NCBI GenBank assembly: GCA_037903355.1
Contig: JBAJFE010000005.1
Coordinates: 744,001 to 808,000 of the forward strand
Length of the DNA: 64,000 nucleotides
Reading direction: 5' to 3'
Source: Trichuris trichiura
Taxonomy: Eukaryota; Nematoda; Enoplea; Trichinellida; Trichuridae
In this document: positions 33,784 to 46,388 of the stretch, piece after piece
How positions within the stretch are numbered: the stretch's first letter is position 1
How the letters are laid out: each line of letters starts with the position of its first letter
Notes under the pieces: generated by a model
Databases searched by the model: none
Told to the model about the DNA's origin: nothing
The model's input: the letters and a program-made list of their open reading frames with translations, nothing else
Position numbers and translations under genes: made by a program

Positions 33784-35390
33784 CGGTGAGGTTGCTTGAA
33801 AGCATAACGGGATGAGACGGTGAATGGTTTTCAGGTCGATCGGCTGATTGATGAGCTGCGCAAGGACAAAAAAGCCTATTCTGCCATTGAGCGCCGAGTA
33901 GCCGCTAGCGCCGGAGACTCTTCCTAGGGCGCGCCGCCGCCGTGGCGCCCAATTGATTCGCAAAGTCGTAACGGCAAATGACTCCTTTCATCGAGTTGGC
34001 CCTTTTCCAATGAGCCACCGGTTTTCCGAGCCGTCTCTTTTGTCAACATTTTCGCCCCTGTCTACGCTGACGACAGTTTGCTATCGCTTTTTCAAAAGTA
34101 TTCATTCGCTCTGTTCACCCCGCAACTTCACTTCCTGCTCGTTCGCAATCGCTCCTTTTGTTGTCATCCGAACGAGATGCGCTTTCCGCTTTAACCAGTT
34201 TCATCTGCAAGGACAGGTTTTTGTAAAGGAATTTTGAATTCGAACCAACCTGCACATCATTAAGCATCGACAGCGTCCTATGCGGCTTTGGAGCCTAATC
34301 CAATCAATTGCCGGCGAACTGTTGGCCGACGAGGGCGAGCAGCACCCGTACGCTTTGCGTAAGTATTGTATTTTACCCGCAGCGACGAACACAGCTTTTT
34401 GTAAAACCAACTTTCCGATGTCAGGTCGTAGCGCGATTTCTTCAACTTTTCTACCGTATGCTGACCAATTATTATTTTTTTTCCATTCGACCTCGGGGCT
34501 GAACAATTAACGACTGTTTTATCAGCGCTTCCGCATCTGGCGCAACACGTATTGTAACCCGCGCGTTTTGGCGCCAAAGGACTTCCACATAAATAACGGT
34601 AACGAAGAGCCGGCTGAATTGAGCCTGACAGGTTTGCCCAACCAGTTTGGACTCACTGCGACCCAATTTGGTGAAAAATGCCCTTTCAGCCTTTGTATAG
34701 CAATCATCGCAAGTCGACGCCGCTTGAAAGTTCCATCTTTTAAACAGCCTCTTCTGAGCTTCAGCGACTGAGCAGACTGAGCGTTCGGCAGGGAAATTCA
34801 TTAGGTGTACTGTAACCTTTGAACCTTATTACACTTAAAAACGTTCCAACTTTTGAAACGTTGAGGTAGCGCCGCGTCCACTTTGCCGCATAGCTAACGT
34901 CCGGACGAACAAATACCTTTCCTGTTTTTCTCTCTTCTATTCGTTTCGGCTGCGGGTTGTCCATTGAAAGTATTTCAGGACATCTGACACGCCCTTTCTT
35001 GCAAAGTAGGTTTCGGAGCCCATTGTCAAAGGTAAGAGACCATAAATTATTGCATGTCAGCCGGGTAACTGCTCAATAAGCGAACCGGTGACACAAATGA
35101 ACAATGAAGCAATCAATGCTCGCCTCGGTAGACAATAGATCAAAAGTGGTCGAACTTGACTATATTTAGCTCAAATGTCACAGTTCAGCTTATGCATTAA
35201 CTTTCCATTCATAAGGCAGCCAAAGAGTAGGCTCGTCGCTTGAAATTCCCTTATTGACAGCCGGCGCGGATCGATCGCTCCGCTCCGTAGGGTGGCTTCG
35301 AAAGGTGTAACACCCTTCGAAAAAAATCGTTCGATCGTAGTAGCTTCATTTCAAAATACACGCGTAGAAGGTTTCGCGTTTGCGAGATGA
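33784..35390. other. 1.6 kb interval, possible unidentified exons near 34.3-34.8 kb
   Basis: No recognised gene. On the plus strand, ATG 34280 opens a 26-residue frame (MRLWSLIQSIAGEL...) ending at a good GTAAGT donor (34359). A long frame after a TTTTATCAG acceptor (ending 34525) runs to 34771. Both look exon-like in composition, but their phases do not join with the obvious splice sites, so no gene is called. Confidence 0.3.
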
Positions 35391-37867
35391 CTACAGGTTG
35401 CTTTCTTTTGTATCAGCCGGCTTGGCAGGGCTGCTGTCCTCTTTATTTTCCTCCTTTTTCCCTATTAAGGGGTTTGCTTGTTCCGAACTCCTTCTCGATC
35501 GAACAATTGTCGACCGTCTCCTGTAAGCCGGCGGTGGTCGCTGTCGAATTTCTCCAATTTCGTCCTCACCGTCCGACTCCGAATCAAACGACGGTTTTCT
35601 GGAACCCTTTTTGGACGATTCCATTTGCTGCTTTTCGTATAGCCAATTTATTTCCGCTATTGACGGCCATCGATGGCTGCCAAGTTCTTCCATACGATTT
35701 TCAACGCCGAAAAAGCTTTTCCAAAGCGAACCGACTAGATCGCACGTGAATATAACGCCTGTATGCATGCTAAGCAGTCGTAGCACAAAGACACCGTCGG
35801 TGCGCAGGTAGTCGTCGATGAAACGAACAACGTCTTTATGGCTATTTTTGGCGTCGAAGGGTAGGTCGGCCAGTTCCAATTGCCTCACGATGAACCACCT
35901 TGAAAACCAGGGGCAAACCATCAGCGTCAACCAGTACAAAACGCTGCACACCGTAACCAGCGTTAACAAGTGATACCAAAACCATAGGAAAACAAAGATC
36001 TTCTCGTTGAACAAATTAATTACCAGTACGCATTGGACGCTGTATCGTTGGACGTTGCCCATAACCCGTACCTGAAAATCGTTTAGATCTACTGTCTACC
36101 GCGGGATGCGCACGTTCCAATGGACTCACTTCGAAGTCGCACAGAGTGACCCGTGGTAGAAAACCGGATGTATCCCACTGCGTACCGTTTAGTATATTTC
36201 TGAACATCTCCCATCCGTACAAGCTGCCTTGATTATTGTCCGTTTCCAGAAAATAATTCATGATGAAAAATTGTCCTATCACGTTGATCAAATAGAGCAC
36301 TTTGACAAGCAGGTAAATCGAAGTGACGTAGAAGGATGAATAAGGCAAATTGAGAAACCTAAGAATTCGATGAGGCAACACCTTCTTCCTGTACAATCGG
36401 CGCTGGAATTTCAAAGCGTTCTCCATGTGAACAGTCAAAAGGCGAAGCGTGAAGCGTCTCGAATCCGGCATTAGATTCTTGGGGTCTCTGACCTGTTCGA
36501 TTATGTTCCTTATACGTATGCCTAAACAAGCGCGGTAACGGCTTCTCGAGTAAGCTTCTCAGCCATCGTGTCTTCTACCTGACCGATGAGACATGAATCG
36601 CCATGCAAAGTAAGGCAACTGGAAGGAGAAGGCCGTAATGAGCAGAAAGAACGGTACCCATTGATAATAGCTAATACGTCGACCTTCTCGCAGTGCAATC
36701 TCCTGCGGGATGTCGTCCCCAAATGGAATAAAGTAGGTGTCCTGGGCCCAGCAGTACGATTCGGCGTACTAAAATACACAATTGTACTGCGGCGGCTACA
36801 TAGCGCGCTAAGAACCTTATCCTCTTAGTATTTTCGGGATTTAAACACGAATTTAAATCAAAATTACAAAATGACGTAATTCAACCCATGCTTACATATA
36901 CAGTGCTTTACGCACGCGTGTACCTTAAATGGGCCCTTTTTTTTAAAAGCAAACAACAATAGGTTGGATGAAAAAACTGACGAATGAGCACGTCATTTTA
37001 GAGCAGAACTCAAAGGCGGTTATTTGCATAATAATTAGCTTTACAGCATTAGCTAGAACCGTACATTCATAAACAGGTTTATTTTCGCTTCGTATAGCCT
37101 TAATGCTCTCTCTAAGGCTGACTGAAGTCGTTTTTTCAACGGTGGTTTATAATAGGGCAAAACTGGACGCCTTTTGCAAAGTTGACGCCTACTCGTAGCT
37201 TTTAATAAAGGCGAATCGATTTGGCTTTGAGCCAAAGGTGATTCGCCTTTAGCGTACGACGAAAATGCAAAATTTTCGAAACGAATAACAAAAGGCCGTT
37301 TCGTGCGCGCTTCAAATTGTTCAAACATCTTTCCAAGTAAGAACCGGATGCAACCGAGTCGACTGGCTTTGCATAGGCACCAGTTTCTCACTGGTTATCG
37401 AATCTTCATTGCGACTTGATCTCTCTGTCAGTTGGTAAACAAAGCTGAGCAAAGGATCAAAACAACCGTGGATGAACTTTCACACAGCAACATTGATCCC
37501 CCCGACGAGACGTTATATGCCAACAATGCATCCTTGAAAGTTGCCTATGCTAAAGCCTTATGACGTCACGCAGCAGCCTAAGAGCTTAGCTGTGTAGATT
37601 ATAACAAGATAAGAGATTGTTACTTGACCTTTGTGAGCTTTGAAGAAAGAAAAAAATGGAACTCACCTGTTCCCACGCAGAGGAGAACATTTCGGGAACC
37701 ATACATTCAATCGGTCTACCTCCGAATTGTTTAAAGCTAACAATGATGGATAGAATGATCAGTAGCGTACATGTCCATCGATAATGCAGCTGATCGGTAA
37801 TATCGTCATCGGTGCCTTTTGTGGTAAACAAGTGAACGCTACCCAAAGCGCTGTACAGGTAACTCAT
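35391..37867 (-). CDS. Innexin gap-junction protein
   Basis: Four exons (37667-37867, 36579-36768, 36130-36521, 35391-36071) give 487 residues. The innexin signature is complete: a first TM segment (TCTLLIILSIIVSF), KQFGGRPIECMVP, AESYCWAQDTYFIPFG with the YxxxW-type motif at the start of TM2, and a second extracellular loop with [37 protein letters not shown]. After TM4 comes FIDDYLRTDGVFVLRLLSMHTG. Two cysteines per extracellular loop are present. The last 90 residues are a charged, Ser-rich cytoplasmic tail. Innexins form invertebrate gap junctions and hemichannels in the plasma membrane. Which C. elegans paralogue (unc-7/unc-9/inx) is closest cannot be told here. Intron 1 is about 900 bp. 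Confidence 0.96.
37053..37391 (-). CDS. Possible nested small basic protein in innexin intron 1
   Basis: An open frame of 112 codons, on the same strand as innexin and wholly within its first intron. From the inner ATG (MFEQFEARTKRPFVIRF) it reads as about 91 residues rich in Lys/Arg and Ser, ending LFMNVRF. Codon choice looks coding-like, but there is no homology, no TM and no signal peptide. It could equally be a chance frame or an alternative exon. Confidence 0.22.
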   Translation of the reverse strand: MRNWCLCKASRLGCIRFLLGKMFEQFEARTKRPFVIRFENFAFSSYAKGESPLAQSQIDSPLLKATSRRQLCKRRPVLPYYKPPLKKRLQSALERALRLYEAKINLFMNVRF

Positions 37868-40800
37868 CACTACCGATTAATAATGGGAGAATTTTGAAAT
37901 CAAACAATCCAGATAGAGGCTATGTCTATGTGTGTTGACAAGCATTTTGCAAGTCTGCCAGTTGGCAACGTCTACAAGATGCCGTTAGTCCATTCGACAG
38001 GAAAGAGTTTGAAAAGATGGCGCCATCTGTCCTTGTCGATCGATAAATCTATAAAGCCTTTCCAGCTGTCCATTTCATTTCCACTGACAGATAATAGGCG
38101 CTCGACTGGGCGGAGTGTTTGCCGCCTTTCCATTATTGAGCTCTCCGTTTTCATTAGTCGTCGTCCTTTGCTGCTTAAAAAGAGAAGGTCTGCCTGTAGC
38201 TTCTTCGCACCGCGCTTGATGGTTGTTGGTGGAAAAAAATCCATCCGACCAGTGGGGATACAAAGTTCGACTAACGACTCCATAATTGGCGCCTCCCTAT
38301 TCCACTTTTTTTTGAATAAAAGTGGTGCTCCGCTTCCATCGAATCGATTATTCCAATGTATCTTACGGGAATTCGCAAAGCCTTTCTTACTTGCGCTCGT
38401 CGGTCCGCCTTAACAAGAAGAAGCTAGTTCGACTACTTTGAACTTCCGTCAGCTACAAGAACCTTTTAAAATAAATTATTAGTAAAAAATTACCAAAGCA
38501 GCCGAAATCAGCAGCTTAACATTAAATGGTTAACGGAAGAAACCGCGTTGCCGTCAAGGTTTAAGTACTTTTTTTTGCGGGATAATAGCGGAGGAACGTT
38601 GGAAACAAAAGTCGGCAGGTTTAAAAATTTGCATAAACGTACTTAATCGATTAACTTATGATGGATAAAAAATTTGGGATGGCTACAAGTTTGACGACCA
38701 CATTTCGACTTGGCGAGCGTAATTTTCAAATGTTCTTTGTGAAACTTGCTACAACTTAGTTGCTTCCACGACTTTGGCCCTATGGTCGCACGTTAGCTTT
38801 ATGCAAATTTGTGAAAATGAATTTAATCGATCATCAGCGATTGCATAACCAAACTACGCTATGATCAGTAAAAATCTGCTATGCAACCATTACCGAAAAG
38901 TTATCAATAACATATAGACGTTTTATTCAAGCCTAAATGCTTAAAGTGATTGAGAAGTATTGTGAATTATTGCTGAAAGTAACTGTCTTTAATTTAACTT
39001 TATTTTATGAACAGCCTAGCAGAACTCAATGGCCAATTGAAAGTTCACGTACGCACGCTTAACATATTCATTCAGTCTTAATAAAACGGGTTACGACCAT
39101 TTCCCAAATGTCGTCTCATATCGTTTTGCATTTTTTTACTACAACCGCTTTACGTACTTGTATAACGAGTCGGCCGTTGCGCTTACCTATTCGTTTTCAA
39201 TTAACGAGCGCCAAAGTTGGTTCATCCATCCGGAATGCTCTTTTTGACGTATTCATTCATGACCAGCGTTGAAAAATCGAAGATCGCCACTGAGCTACGT
39301 TGCGCCCATTGTTCTTCAGCAACTCATTCATGCTTGAAAATTTAATGAGCAACTAAAAAAAGCAGAATCAATTACTTGCCTCATCGGTGAAAAGGTTGAG
39401 TTGAGTATACACGCTTACCCCTTCCAGCGAGGCATTACGCTCTTAAGGAAGTATTAGCGACAAACAGACGTGATAAGTGAGGATACAGTTTGAATTTTCT
39501 CAATAAAACTCGTTTTGTTGCCTACCGACATTGACAAGTGTTTACTATCAATTAATCAGAAATCATTAGTAGTAATGGGTTGTAAAAGTAACGTCAGTCT
39601 GACATTGGCTACGTTTAACAAAAATTATAAAGTATAAACATGCGTCATACCGTAAAAGAGAACGTAGAGTTTTTTACGGGTTAACGTGTTGAGAATGTAC
39701 AAGCTTAAACAAAACAAGGCTGTACGGTAGAATGTTTTAAAAAAAGAAAAAAGCGTGGTAAACAAAAGTGCCGCGTGAAAATACAACGTTCACATTAGAG
39801 CATAAATTTTAAAAAAAACATTAAAAAGACGAGATGAGGGTTAGCAATATTTACATTATAAATTAACGACGAATAAAATGATTCAGATAGTATTACCGTA
39901 CGCTTGAAAAATAAGTCTATCTCGCTGCGTATTAAAGAAATGAAGGCTGAACATATAACAAGCAAAAACAATCTGTTGCGAGTCGCAACGAACCTTTGTG
40001 GCGCTTAGTTGAATTTCACGAGCTTGGCGGCAAAGCTAGAACGTAGTCTACTCACCGATCATCGTGCAACATCAAATTTTGTTGTTCCGACCGACTTGGC
40101 TAATATATTCGCTACAGTAGCAGTTCGGCCAAATAAGCTACCAAAAAACAAAGCAATAAATAAATATAAAATAAAAACTAACCAAATCTACCGTAGCGCA
40201 GTGCTTCCTCATCACGCGAGCACCCATGTCAAAAGCTAAGCGTTTAAAATAGCACCTATTTGGCAACTTTCTACAGTAAGCTGTATAGTCAGGTACTTAC
40301 GCTTGGCCTTTTCGTTCGGCGCCATAAAGCGACGTATCGCCTGAAAAAAAGACGTAAAAACGTTAGCGAATTAACTGTTGATTTTAACGGCTCGTAAAGC
40401 GTATGATTATTTGTAAGCTAATTACGGGCGTTTCGAAAGCGGCGTCGGGAGATGAAACCGACTGGAAAAGAAACGTGGGTGCATTTGCAACTATAATGGC
40501 GCGGCTTGTTGGCTCGCTGGCAGCGTGCAATTGTCGTTCGCCGCCTTGCTTGATGAGGCGTGATTCCATTCATAGCTAGTTCGCCAATAAGCAATCGGAT
40601 TGTGCCGAGTGTTTGCGGCCGACGTCGTATATACACTGTCAGCGCTGACTCGCATCGATCACGGCTGAACGCCGACAAGTCGGCTGTCAATTAACGAGCA
40701 GCGAGCCAGCAGCTTTCATACTCGCTCATACGATGTTGATTGATCCGCCGGCACGACGAAGCGGATCTGTTCCATTGATTAAATTTACTGAATGAAATTG

Positions 40801-41111
40801 GCTTGGCCGATACCCTGTACTCGACGGACAGAGGTATCCACTAATCTCGGCGGCAGCAGTGATTGTTCTACCGTAGTACCTGTGGCCCTAATATTCTTAC
40901 TGTAGCGGTCGTGGGTTCGAAAGTTATTTTGACCGTCCTATCTTCCTATTGTCGCTTCAATCCGTCGTCATCATTTGGTGCCAACGTGAAGTTGTTGCAA
41001 CCTGAGGCGCCACAAGGCGCTCAAAGGATTTGCGAACGCTCCAAACTGCTGACGGAGCCGAGCATCATATCCGATGGACGTTCCCGTAGCTGCGCGCTCC
41101 CAGTGTCTCCC
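37868..41111. other. 3.2 kb gene desert, AT-rich in its centre
   Basis: No reading frame with recognisable similarity or convincing splice sites. From 38.4 to 40.3 kb the sequence is strongly AT-rich. CTACAGTA-type motifs occur at about 40117 and 40271, and TACTGTAG at 40897. A GC-richer part (40.4-41.1 kb) just before SPRED is likely its promoter or 5' UTR. Confidence 0.45.
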
Positions 41112-44100
41112 ATGATAGATCCCTTTGTGGATTGGTAAGCAGAATTAGCAACTATTTTATACATTTCTCGACAAGCATACTTGCCTTAAGTAGCATTTGT
41201 AAACAATAGTTTTCCCTTGGCGCCTTTCAAAAAAAAATCTCTCTTTTAGTACGGCCGGCGAAATACTGACTAGCGTACGAGCGCAAATAATGTGTTGGGA
41301 CGAAAAGTATTCCGGGTGGTTCCCTATGGAGGGCGGCGGTCTCTCCGATATCTGTATAAAGCAACGATGCTATTACAACTATTCGCCCGAAAAGTCCGGT
41401 CCCTCTACGGAAGCGCCAATGGTTGCATACGGTCGAATGTCCGCTAGCAATTTAAAATATGAATATGTCATGTTTGGCCGAAGAGTTGAAGACGGAAAGG
41501 TTAGTGCGTTTTCCTTTTCTACTTTCAATTTGTAAACATCCTTAATCGGAGCTTCTTAGGCAAATCTAAGTTTGCTCCGAAAGAGATAAGCCGAAAGAAT
41601 TAAGCTTGCAGTTTTAAGTCCCTTACTTCGGAATGTTGTTATGCCATATACAGCGCTTTAGGTGGGACCAGATGAATGCGCTTTACGCGTTGCATAACTT
41701 AACGTAGGTTCAGTTGAATAACCGACATGGCGCCGTGCTGCTGATGCAACAGCAATCTGTCAGTGCTGTCACTTGCAACTAACTAATTCATTTGCTTGCC
41801 AAAGCATTGCGCATATCACGTGTCGGTTTAATTTTGTTGTTTTCTTATTTTGGCTTTCCGTAAGCCTTACAAGGCGTACTTAGTCCATCCAAAAACAGGT
41901 ACTTTTCCGTTCGTTGAACCCGGCGGGTTGTGGAAACATTTGAGAAGAAAAAATATCTTATCAAAAACACCTGAAACAAAACTGCCTTTCATTGGTTCTT
42001 CGTTAGTGACCGAAATCGATTCGTTTCTTTCCATCTTATCACTTTGCTTCATTCATCAGAGCTCCCACAAGACCGCGCTCCAACAGACTCTTCGTAACTG
42101 CATTGTGAAGTGGCTATTTTAAGACGTGTTGGCTTCCGTTGCGCTCGCGCGGGATGTCCATTCAATATTTTACGCCGACTCAATGCGATTGGCCAAAAAG
42201 AGTGATCGTTAACACTGTCCTAATTGCTTCGAGACTTAAGTTGGTTGCCGTTTTACGACCACTGTCATAAGACGTAATGGCTGCTATATTTAGCCACGCA
42301 GATTTTTCCTTATGGGATTCCTCCTATTGATTCGGCTGGTTCCATTGGACATCGTAGATTATTGATCCGCGCGCGCGCGCGCGAGTTCATTCAGTTAATT
42401 TTTTTAATACTTCAGGCCGCCTATGTCCGTACGCGTTCTTAAGAGCCGCCTTTGCTCGCAGTGAAGCCTTAGAGAACGTAACGTTCTCTCTCTTCGTCTA
42501 ACGTTGGAAGAGGTAATAGGCCAATCACGCTTTTTTAAGCGTAAACCAATTTTTTACAACCGCTTTGAATGACCGATACGACTACCATTCATTGCTTGTC
42601 AATGCTGTTAGGGCGAAGCGGTACGTCTTCTTTTTAAGTTGATTACGTGGTCGCAACAGCGATAGCGAACGCGCGGCCTTTCCGACCATGTAAATAACAA
42701 CATTCTTTGCCAACCATTATTCCGTTCGGACAATTTTTCTCGTAGCTTAAAACGCGGCCTCCATTGTAACGTTAATGGCCCATTGAAGAATTCGAATAGA
42801 AAACTACGCCTCGTACGATGAGTCGTTGCAATGTAGCGAACGCTGCCTTTAAAGGCCTTATTTTTTACGCCGCCTTTTGAATCCACACTGAGCTGTTCTA
42901 AACCTGTTAAGTGTTCGCTGGGCGTTCTTTGTTTAGACGTAAAATTTACGCTGTACGTTCGCCACTTTACGCAACCCCATTTTATGAATGAGCAATCGTC
43001 TCCATTCAGAGCAGCGCGTACGTTTCATTGATGCGTGGCTGAACGACGCGCTCTCTTTGTTCCCTTGAAACGATGAATGAACAGTAGAGGTAGGTTACTG
43101 TTGTTTCCCGCGTCACGATTCATTTTGCTTTGATGCCGGCTTGTCAATTTGCGAATGACCGAATTTCTTATCAGAAAAAGTATCCTGAGCTGCATCAATG
43201 AATTCTTATTTCGCTTAATGAGCCAACGTAAAATGGCTTACGTTTAAACGTTCCCATTGTAAGGTCGGTGCCGAAGAGAAAGCACGTTCTGCAAAGCTTG
43301 CTTTGTTAGCGTTTTATAATTGCGAAACGTGTTGCTTCCGAGTGTACGCAATGAAAAGACGGAAAGGTTGAAGCCTTATCGGCCTACAGTACGTCAACTT
43401 CAGAATGAATAAGAAAAGTTTTTGCTAGTACGCGTAGCGTAGCTGCATTTCCATTGAGTAACCGGCGCGCGAATAGTCTCATTGATAAAAGTGACAAAGC
43501 GAAATGAGCCCGTTAAGCTTGAATGGAAATTCGTTTTTTTTCATCAATGAAGCTACGTTGTCACGTTTGAAATTGTTCTGTTTTTGTCCGCTTAAACTTG
43601 TCTTCATTTTTCTTCTCATTAAGCAGTCGCTGGCCCCTTGTACGCGCTGTGCATTTACGGTTAGACATTGTCTTACCTGTAGTATTTCTAAATGCGAAAT
43701 GCTCTGGAATGCCTGTGACGTCACAGTTGAAAAATTCCATAGTTGACGTCATATACGACGACTGTAAGCTAAATCCGGTTAGAGGCTTTCGGGTCAGAGA
43801 CAGTTGACGACAAAGCGGATGACTATGGAAGAAAAATATTTAAAAAATGCCCCTACAAAAGACGTGTCGCCATTTCGTCTTATGCGAAGTCCGTATGGCC
43901 TATCGGGACGTCGTAATTAGTTGCAAGTTTCGTTTCGTCGTTGCGTACCATGTAAGGTTTCCTCGCTTGTAGCAGTTCGTTTTTTGATTGGCGCTTCCGT
44001 TCGCTGTTGATTGGTCAACGCCGCTTTAGCTCGGCGGGCAATAGCGCAACAAAAAGTACGTGTGCCGAAGTTGCTTATTTAAATTTGCAAATGGATTCAT

Positions 44101-45753
44101 TTATTAAAAGTAAAACTCTCCGTTTGTGGCATCCGAACCGAATGCAAAGTTGCGCGACGGTACAGTGTATATTACTTGAGTTTTCTTTTCCGCGTACAGT
44201 ACACCGACGCCAACTTTTTTTTAAAAAATTACTGTCATTTTTTTGTGTTTTCAGGTTCTCATGCAATTCGTGTTGGTTGAGGACGTCAATTTTTGTCAGG
44301 TGATGCCGACTTTTCAGTCGTGGCAAATCGGCTGTTTCAAGTTTGGCCTTAAATTTCTTATTGGCTCGGAAGCGTCGAAGTTTCGCAGTCGATTGCAAAA
44401 GGTGGTCGACCACTTGTGTCCGGCAAAGCAAATCCAGTAAGAATAGGCGCTCGTTGGGCGCAATTCCCGCTTGTTGACCGCGAAACAATTTGAAGGTTCG
44501 GGAGAATCGTATCCGGACGCCGAAGATCTTGAAGACGACGTTTTTATGGTACGCGTAAAGTCTTTATTCTTTTTTTCTTCTTCCATTTCTAACCGTCGCT
44601 GATGGTCAACAGCCCGTTGAACTGCCGGCGAATTGTTGCGATTCCTCTTCGGAAGCGATGGCCCAACAATGCTGCTCATATTGCGCTAAATGGCCCATCT
44701 CCAACTGCACCACCGCTTCACGGGGTCATCTGCAGTCGCGCAATTCGTTGGTCTATTCTTGTTGTTGTCAAAACGCAGCCGCTACGACGTTACGTCAATC
44801 GCCGTCCGTTGGAATGTTGTCGCAGGGAAAATGGGTGACCAATCGCAAGTCTGTCTGCGTGGAAGGTTCCTCGTCCTCTTCGGTCGTTTTAATGGGTGCC
44901 AAGCACGCGTACAGGAATTCCGTAGCCGCCGTTTCGGTACAGTCGTCCAAAAGTGCCGACAAGTGCCGACTACCTTTGAAGAGACGTTATTTTCTTCGCT
45001 TTTTTGATCGTAGTTCCTCGGATCAGGTCGGCGGTATTGCCTACCTGCTTATCAACAATTTGAAATTTGAACTGCTTTCCAGAATTTGCATAACAAAGGA
45101 GCAACTGACAAGCGAAAGCGAGCAAGCTGCGCCGAGCTGTGCTGCGCGTCGACAAGCTGTTACGCGCCTTGTCAATCCATACTGGTCGACTTGTCCGTAC
45201 CTCGACCTTTTTTGGCAAAGCGGGAATCGTTAGCTTCGTCCAAAATGTCCGCATGCGGTCTTCAACCTTTGCTTGTTGGCCATAGCAAATCGCAGAGTTC
45301 GCTTGAAGGATATTGTTCGTCGAGAGCAGTGCCAGCATTGCATGTGCTTCTACTCGGTTGATCAAAACCGTCCCGGCAGTTGTCCAGAAGCTCCGGGACC
45401 CTTTGAATCCCTAATAAAAAAGTAAACGCCTTTTCAAATAACCCTCCCAAGTCGGCTTTATTACAGTAATAAGTGTTTTCAGGGTTTCCTGTTTATGGTG
45501 TTTCAACACAATGCTGCATTGTTGCTGTCACGGAGCCGGCGAACGACGCGGCTACATTCGATGGTTGTTGCTCGTGTTGGTCACTCTATTTGTGCCATGT
45601 ATGTGGTGCTATTTCCCGCTTAGATCTTGCCAAAAGTTTTGTCGTCGTCGTTGCCTATTCGGCAATCGTCACATGCCAATGACAAGCAGAGCTCAACTGG
45701 CCAATCCGATGCAAAGTTGTTCAATTGAGTTGGCCGGTTCGCACGCGCTTTGA
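41112..45753 (+). CDS. SPRED: Sprouty-related EVH1-domain protein (SPRED)
   Basis: The start at ATG 41112 (MIDPFVD) lies just before the EVH1 domain, as in other SPREDs. Exons 41112-41134, 41250-41499 and 44255 onward encode EVH1: SVRAQIMCWDEKYSGWFPMEGGGLSD, then QVMPTFQSWQIGCFKFGLKF corresponding to the NKVxPTFHHWKxDxxxFGLTF strand. Later exons (44613 to about 45020, and 45298 on) have a Cys- and Ser-rich linker and the Sprouty domain: CQHCMCFYSVDQNRPGSCPEAPGPF, VSCLWCFNTMLHCCC and VPCMWCYFPLRSC. SPREDs recruit neurofibromin to the membrane and damp Ras-MAPK signalling. A 2.75 kb intron splits EVH1. The junction between 44400 and 44550 and the KIT-binding region could not be resolved. Confidence 0.88.
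41500..44254 (+). other. Long intron within the SPRED EVH1 domain
   Basis: The donor GTTAGT follows GRRVEDGK, and the acceptor TTTTCAG precedes VLMQFVLVED, so the EVH1 reading frame is interrupted and resumes in phase. No nested gene was recognised inside. It contains an alternating CG tract (42369-42384). Confidence 0.6.
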
Positions 45754-46388
45754 CGGCGTTTCAGCACAGTACAAATCCGATTCGTAGTCGTTTTCTTTTG
45801 TTGGGATTCGAGCAGCCCTCAGGTACACTAAAGTCCATGCGTTTCGCCCAAGCTGGTTTAGTATTTTCACGCGCCGCTCCTTTCCTCCGTTTAATTTTTT
45901 CCTCCCATTTGCTCATCACCATCATCATCTCGTCGTCGCTTGGCAGTAGCCGTTTTTCGACAGAAACGTGACAATCGCATTTTCTTCGCGCGCTGGTCGT
46001 TGCATTTCTTAGTCAGTTGTTTGCTTCGCGAAATTAGATTTTCGCAGCCGCATTGTTGTTCGGACAAACAAACCAATCCGATCCGTAGAATTTTAATTTT
46101 AGACGTCGCGACATCTAAGCTGTTCCCCGCTGGCGGGAACGCGGCGCTTAGATTTCTTGAAAGTAGAATTTTTGTAAAATATAAACCTGCAAATCATATT
46201 TACAGAATACTCTTGTAATTTTCTCTTGTTGCGCGGATTGTCGCACGCGGACAGATGACAGAAGCTCAATCGAAATTTTATTTCGTACGACGAGGACGAC
46301 GACCATATTTAGAGGTTGTTTCGCCTCTGGAAAAAAAGCAGCTGTTTTACCGTGCGCCATTGTAATTGCGCAATTGGTTTTTGAAACA
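45754..46388. other. Spacer between SPRED and GST omega
   Basis: No gene was recognised. It has an ATC/TCA-rich run near 45917-45931. It should contain the SPRED 3' UTR and the GST promoter. Confidence 0.4.

Noticed and set aside
40863..41135. Long open frame reaching upstream of the SPRED start
   Set aside because: It has no ATG before 41112; family alignment places the start just before EVH1, so the upstream part is likely 5' UTR.
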